DNA from: Priapulus caudatus
Lineage: Eukaryota > Priapulida > Priapulimorpha > Priapulimorphida > Priapulidae
NCBI RefSeq assembly: GCF_000485595.1
Contig: NW_014577067.1
Coordinates: forward strand, 312,564-357,646
DNA: 45,083 nt
Reading direction: 5' to 3'
Under the pieces are notes generated by a model. It did no database searches and was not told the DNA's origin. It was given only the letters and a program-made list of their open reading frames with translations. The position numbers and the translations under genes were made by a program. Positions 43,772 to 45,083 of this stretch are shown piece after piece. Position 1 is the stretch's first letter, and every line of letters begins with the position of its first letter.

Positions 43772-44569
43772 TCAGATAAATTTTCCAAGGTTGGCTTTAA
43801 ATCCAACTACACTGCCACAGCCCTCGATGTGGAGTAAGAGCAGTTTGTCACCGAAGTGGGCCATGACACTGGACATGAACTGTCTTCTTAACACTGTGCC
43901 CGAGGCAGCGAGGTACATGGAGTACAGCTGCGATGTCGTCCACGTCTCTGTCACGTTCTCAATCATCGTCGAGATGACGGACCTCAGCGCCTCCTCCACA
44001 GGCGCCATGATGGAGGGAAGGGTCAATGGAACCATACGGAAAGAATTGTAACAGTGGACATGGTACTGAGCGTCAGCAGCATGTAGATCAATGATCCCAC
44101 CGAGTCTAGCCATTACTTCGTTAGCCCACTGGTTCTGTCTCTCATCACAGATGTTCTCCAACTTTTGCTTGAATGTGATAGTACTACATCTATCTACAGT
44201 TTTACACTGCATGACCTGCACCCACCTATGTAGGTTTTTACTGTATTTCGGCTTACACTCATTCCCGCACAGCAGACAGTGTCGATTGAACTCAAAGTCT
44301 TTACATTCGGACTTCAACATCATTTTGGAAACACCAACGTTAGCCTGGAAAGCCTTTCTCTTTCTCTGTTTATTGTTTCTACTCGTCGATGTATAACTAC
44401 AGTAACATGACTTGTGAGCTAGAATTTCACTTCCTGACAAAGTTGTGTACAGTTCATCCCGTTTCGTTTTGCTTGTACCAATGATCTTCTGCACGGCCAC
44501 GGTCTTAAATGTTTGCAATGCTCCCTGGGCATTACATGGACTGAAGAGGCACTTCTCTCTAGCAGGCAT
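43772..44569 (-). CDS. Family B N-terminal ORF with Cys/His motifs (265 aa)
   Basis: The ATG at 44569 is the first in the frame and lies 130-180 bp inside the right terminal repeat, a natural start. Seen are CLFSPCNAQG (7-16), HKSCYCSYTS (53-62), NRHCLLCGNECKPKYSK (94-110), and HAADAQYHVHCYNSF (162-176), where Cys and His are arranged as probable zinc ligands. Zinc-binding N-termini in transposon proteins usually bind the element's ends. It ends at a TGA stop. Sequence similar to intact relatives resumes in the same frame at 43720, so this stop is a mutation. Confidence 0.75.
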   Translation of the reverse strand: MPAREKCLFSPCNAQGALQTFKTVAVQKIIGTSKTKRDELYTTLSGSEILAHKSCYCSYTSTSRNNKQRKRKAFQANVGVSKMMLKSECKDFEFNRHCLLCGNECKPKYSKNLHRWVQVMQCKTVDRCSTITFKQKLENICDERQNQWANEVMARLGGIIDLHAADAQYHVHCYNSFRMVPLTLPSIMAPVEEALRSVISTMIENVTETWTTSQLYSMYLAASGTVLRRQFMSSVMAHFGDKLLLLHIEGCGSVVGFKANLGKFI

Positions 44570-44635
44570 GATGACTGCGATGGCCTAGGGTACCGCAGGA
44601 CTGATGCTGGTATGCTGACCACGCCGGATCGGCTC

Positions 44636-44745
44636 ACTCTGAAATTCCAATCCAATTCCAAGAAATCCAATTCCAAGAAATTCAAATTCCAAGAAATCTC
44701 GAATTCCAAGAAATGCTCAACGATGCACAGGTAGCAACCAAGCTA
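44636..44745. repeat. AATTCCAAGAAAT tandem array ending in an inner terminal copy
   Basis: About five imperfect copies of ATTCCAAGAAATCC, spaced 15-19 bases, then TGCTCAACGATGCACAGGTA and GCAACCAAGCTA, the same terminal sequence found at 45053-45083 and inverted at 39884. Candidate transposase-binding array. Confidence 0.85.
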
Positions 44746-44757
44746 GAGTCCTAAAGT

Positions 44758-45083
44758 CATAGAGGATTGTGACAACTACTGTTTATTGTGTACTGTTTAA
44801 GGTTGTTTGCCATTTTCTTGTTGAAATATGCCTATCTACTATCTATGAACAGTGAATTTACATTAAAGTGTCTTATTTTGACCGTTGACCTTTATTTTGA
44901 CATTGCCCTTGACCCCATATCCAAAAAATAACTCGAAAAGCCCTCGAAAATCCCTAAAAAGAGGTATTGCATGACACTCTAGGGCATCGAGATCACAAAT
45001 TGTAAATTGATCAAAATCCAAGATGAACGGCGGCGGCCATCTTGAATTCCAAGAAATGCTCAACGATGCACAGGTAGCAACCA
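44758..45083 (-). repeat. Right inverted repeat of family B element (326 bp to window end)
   Basis: Reverse complement matches 39889-40186. It contains CAAGATGAACGGCGGCGGCC followed by ATCTTG (45019-45044), an imperfect palindrome. It runs to the last base of the window, so the true terminus and any target duplication lie outside or exactly at the edge. Confidence 0.9.

Larger units (their letters stand above)
40207..44569 (-). pseudogene. Family B transposon protein: zinc-binding N-terminus, central domain, FEN1/XPG-like nuclease, Cys-rich tail (about 1450 codons, broken)
   Basis: A single-exon frame with at least four in-frame stops (near 43772, 43754, 42961 and 41140) and about five frameshifts (near 43475, 42690, 42440 in a T7 run, 42030 and 41425). 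In order: Cys/His-rich N-terminus; ICPIFSWADNYDLNITSPNG (43330-43270); PMIDSPPAHPDTVLTTL (about 42880-42830); HTLMSFLGCIGTQM (about 42670-42630); FAAGHHNYARYMSWYVRQME (about 42315-42255); ADQFGEQTYIKRGKGAGG (42170-42115); FELSPVPTSLIDEYGCLRKG (about 41580-41520); then LVDAGQ (about 41445), LFDRYDQEAPSAKEHEQMRRG (41335-41270), THAEADI (about 41110-41090), SDDTDVFVLL (about 41030-41000), HALSGCDTVS (about 40875-40845). These acidic motifs match FEN1 active-site positions in order. The coding region fills most of the element, as in a DNA transposon. Proteins of this kind occur as multi-copy uncharacterised genes in cnidarians and molluscs to my knowledge. A 5' nuclease-like activity is inferred, not known. 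Confidence 0.85.
39884..45083 (-). mobile_element. Family B DNA transposon with inverted ends (right limit uncertain)
   Basis: One minus-strand coding region (44569-40207) lies between inverted copies of a terminal sequence that starts TGGTTGCTACCTGTGCATCG. Two readings are possible. (i) Ends at 39884 and 44745, where TAGCTTGGTTGCTACC occurs in opposite orientations with about 48 bp of inverted match and TA at both borders (4.86 kb). (ii) A longer element with about 300 bp inverted repeats, 39889-40186 and 44758-45083, whose right end coincides with the window edge. The inner terminal copy at 44701-44745 would then be a remnant, or the right part would be a second nested element. Confidence 0.82.

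Overview
This is a piece of an animal nuclear genome, most likely from an invertebrate. The window opens with the 3' part of a replication-dependent histone H2A gene and its histone mRNA stem-loop. The rest is gene-poor, microsatellite-rich and full of transposable elements of metazoan type. Nothing prokaryotic is visible. I cannot name the species.

Layout. 1-400: H2A 3' end. 0.8-3.1 kb: CT microsatellite and a 1.7 kb polypyrimidine tract. 4.5-5.6 kb: a foldback element and a small hAT-type element. 6.8-7.6 kb: CT, CTAT and GT repeats. 8.5 kb: a short ORF with a signal peptide, perhaps the first exon of a secreted-peptide gene. 8.8-14 kb: repeats, unique sequence and a palindromic MITE. 14.0-34.1 kb: a nested transposon block. 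34.3-39.9 kb: a SINE candidate, unique sequence and purine/GA repeats. 39.9-45.1 kb: a second transposon with inverted ends.

The nested block holds a direct duplication (about 14.02-21.24 kb and 24.81-30.07 kb). Each copy carries a decayed coding region (A1, A2) followed by the 3' part of an antisense APE-type LINE. A third, internally deleted copy (A3, 32.3-32.9 kb, minus strand) lies between inverted arms. The arms are built of about 155-160 bp units containing CAAGATGGCCGCC. A 1.87 kb hAT-like element interrupts A1 and leaves an 8 bp target duplication. A2 lacks it.

Main observation. Family A and the gene of the 40-45 kb element (family B) share one architecture. Both have a central domain of unknown function, then a region with the ordered acidic motifs of the FEN1/XPG 5'-nuclease (PIN-like) fold, then a cysteine-rich tail. 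The motifs are IIDG/LVDAG, FDRY, HEEAD/HAEAD, DTDV and ALTGSD/ALSGCD. Both families have CAAGATGGCCGCC-type palindromes in their terminal or subterminal repeats. I infer a transposon group that encodes a FEN1-like nuclease. All copies seen are broken by stops or frameshifts.

The LINE carries a 2A-like motif (SGDVEMNPGP), a PHD-like finger remnant, a 4 x 26-residue tandem repeat, an APE-type endonuclease and a reverse transcriptase with YADD.

Many differences between A1/LINE1 and A2/LINE2 are 1-2 base indels, so part of the damage may be assembly noise. Some lesions are shared by A1 and A2 and absent from A3, so those are real.
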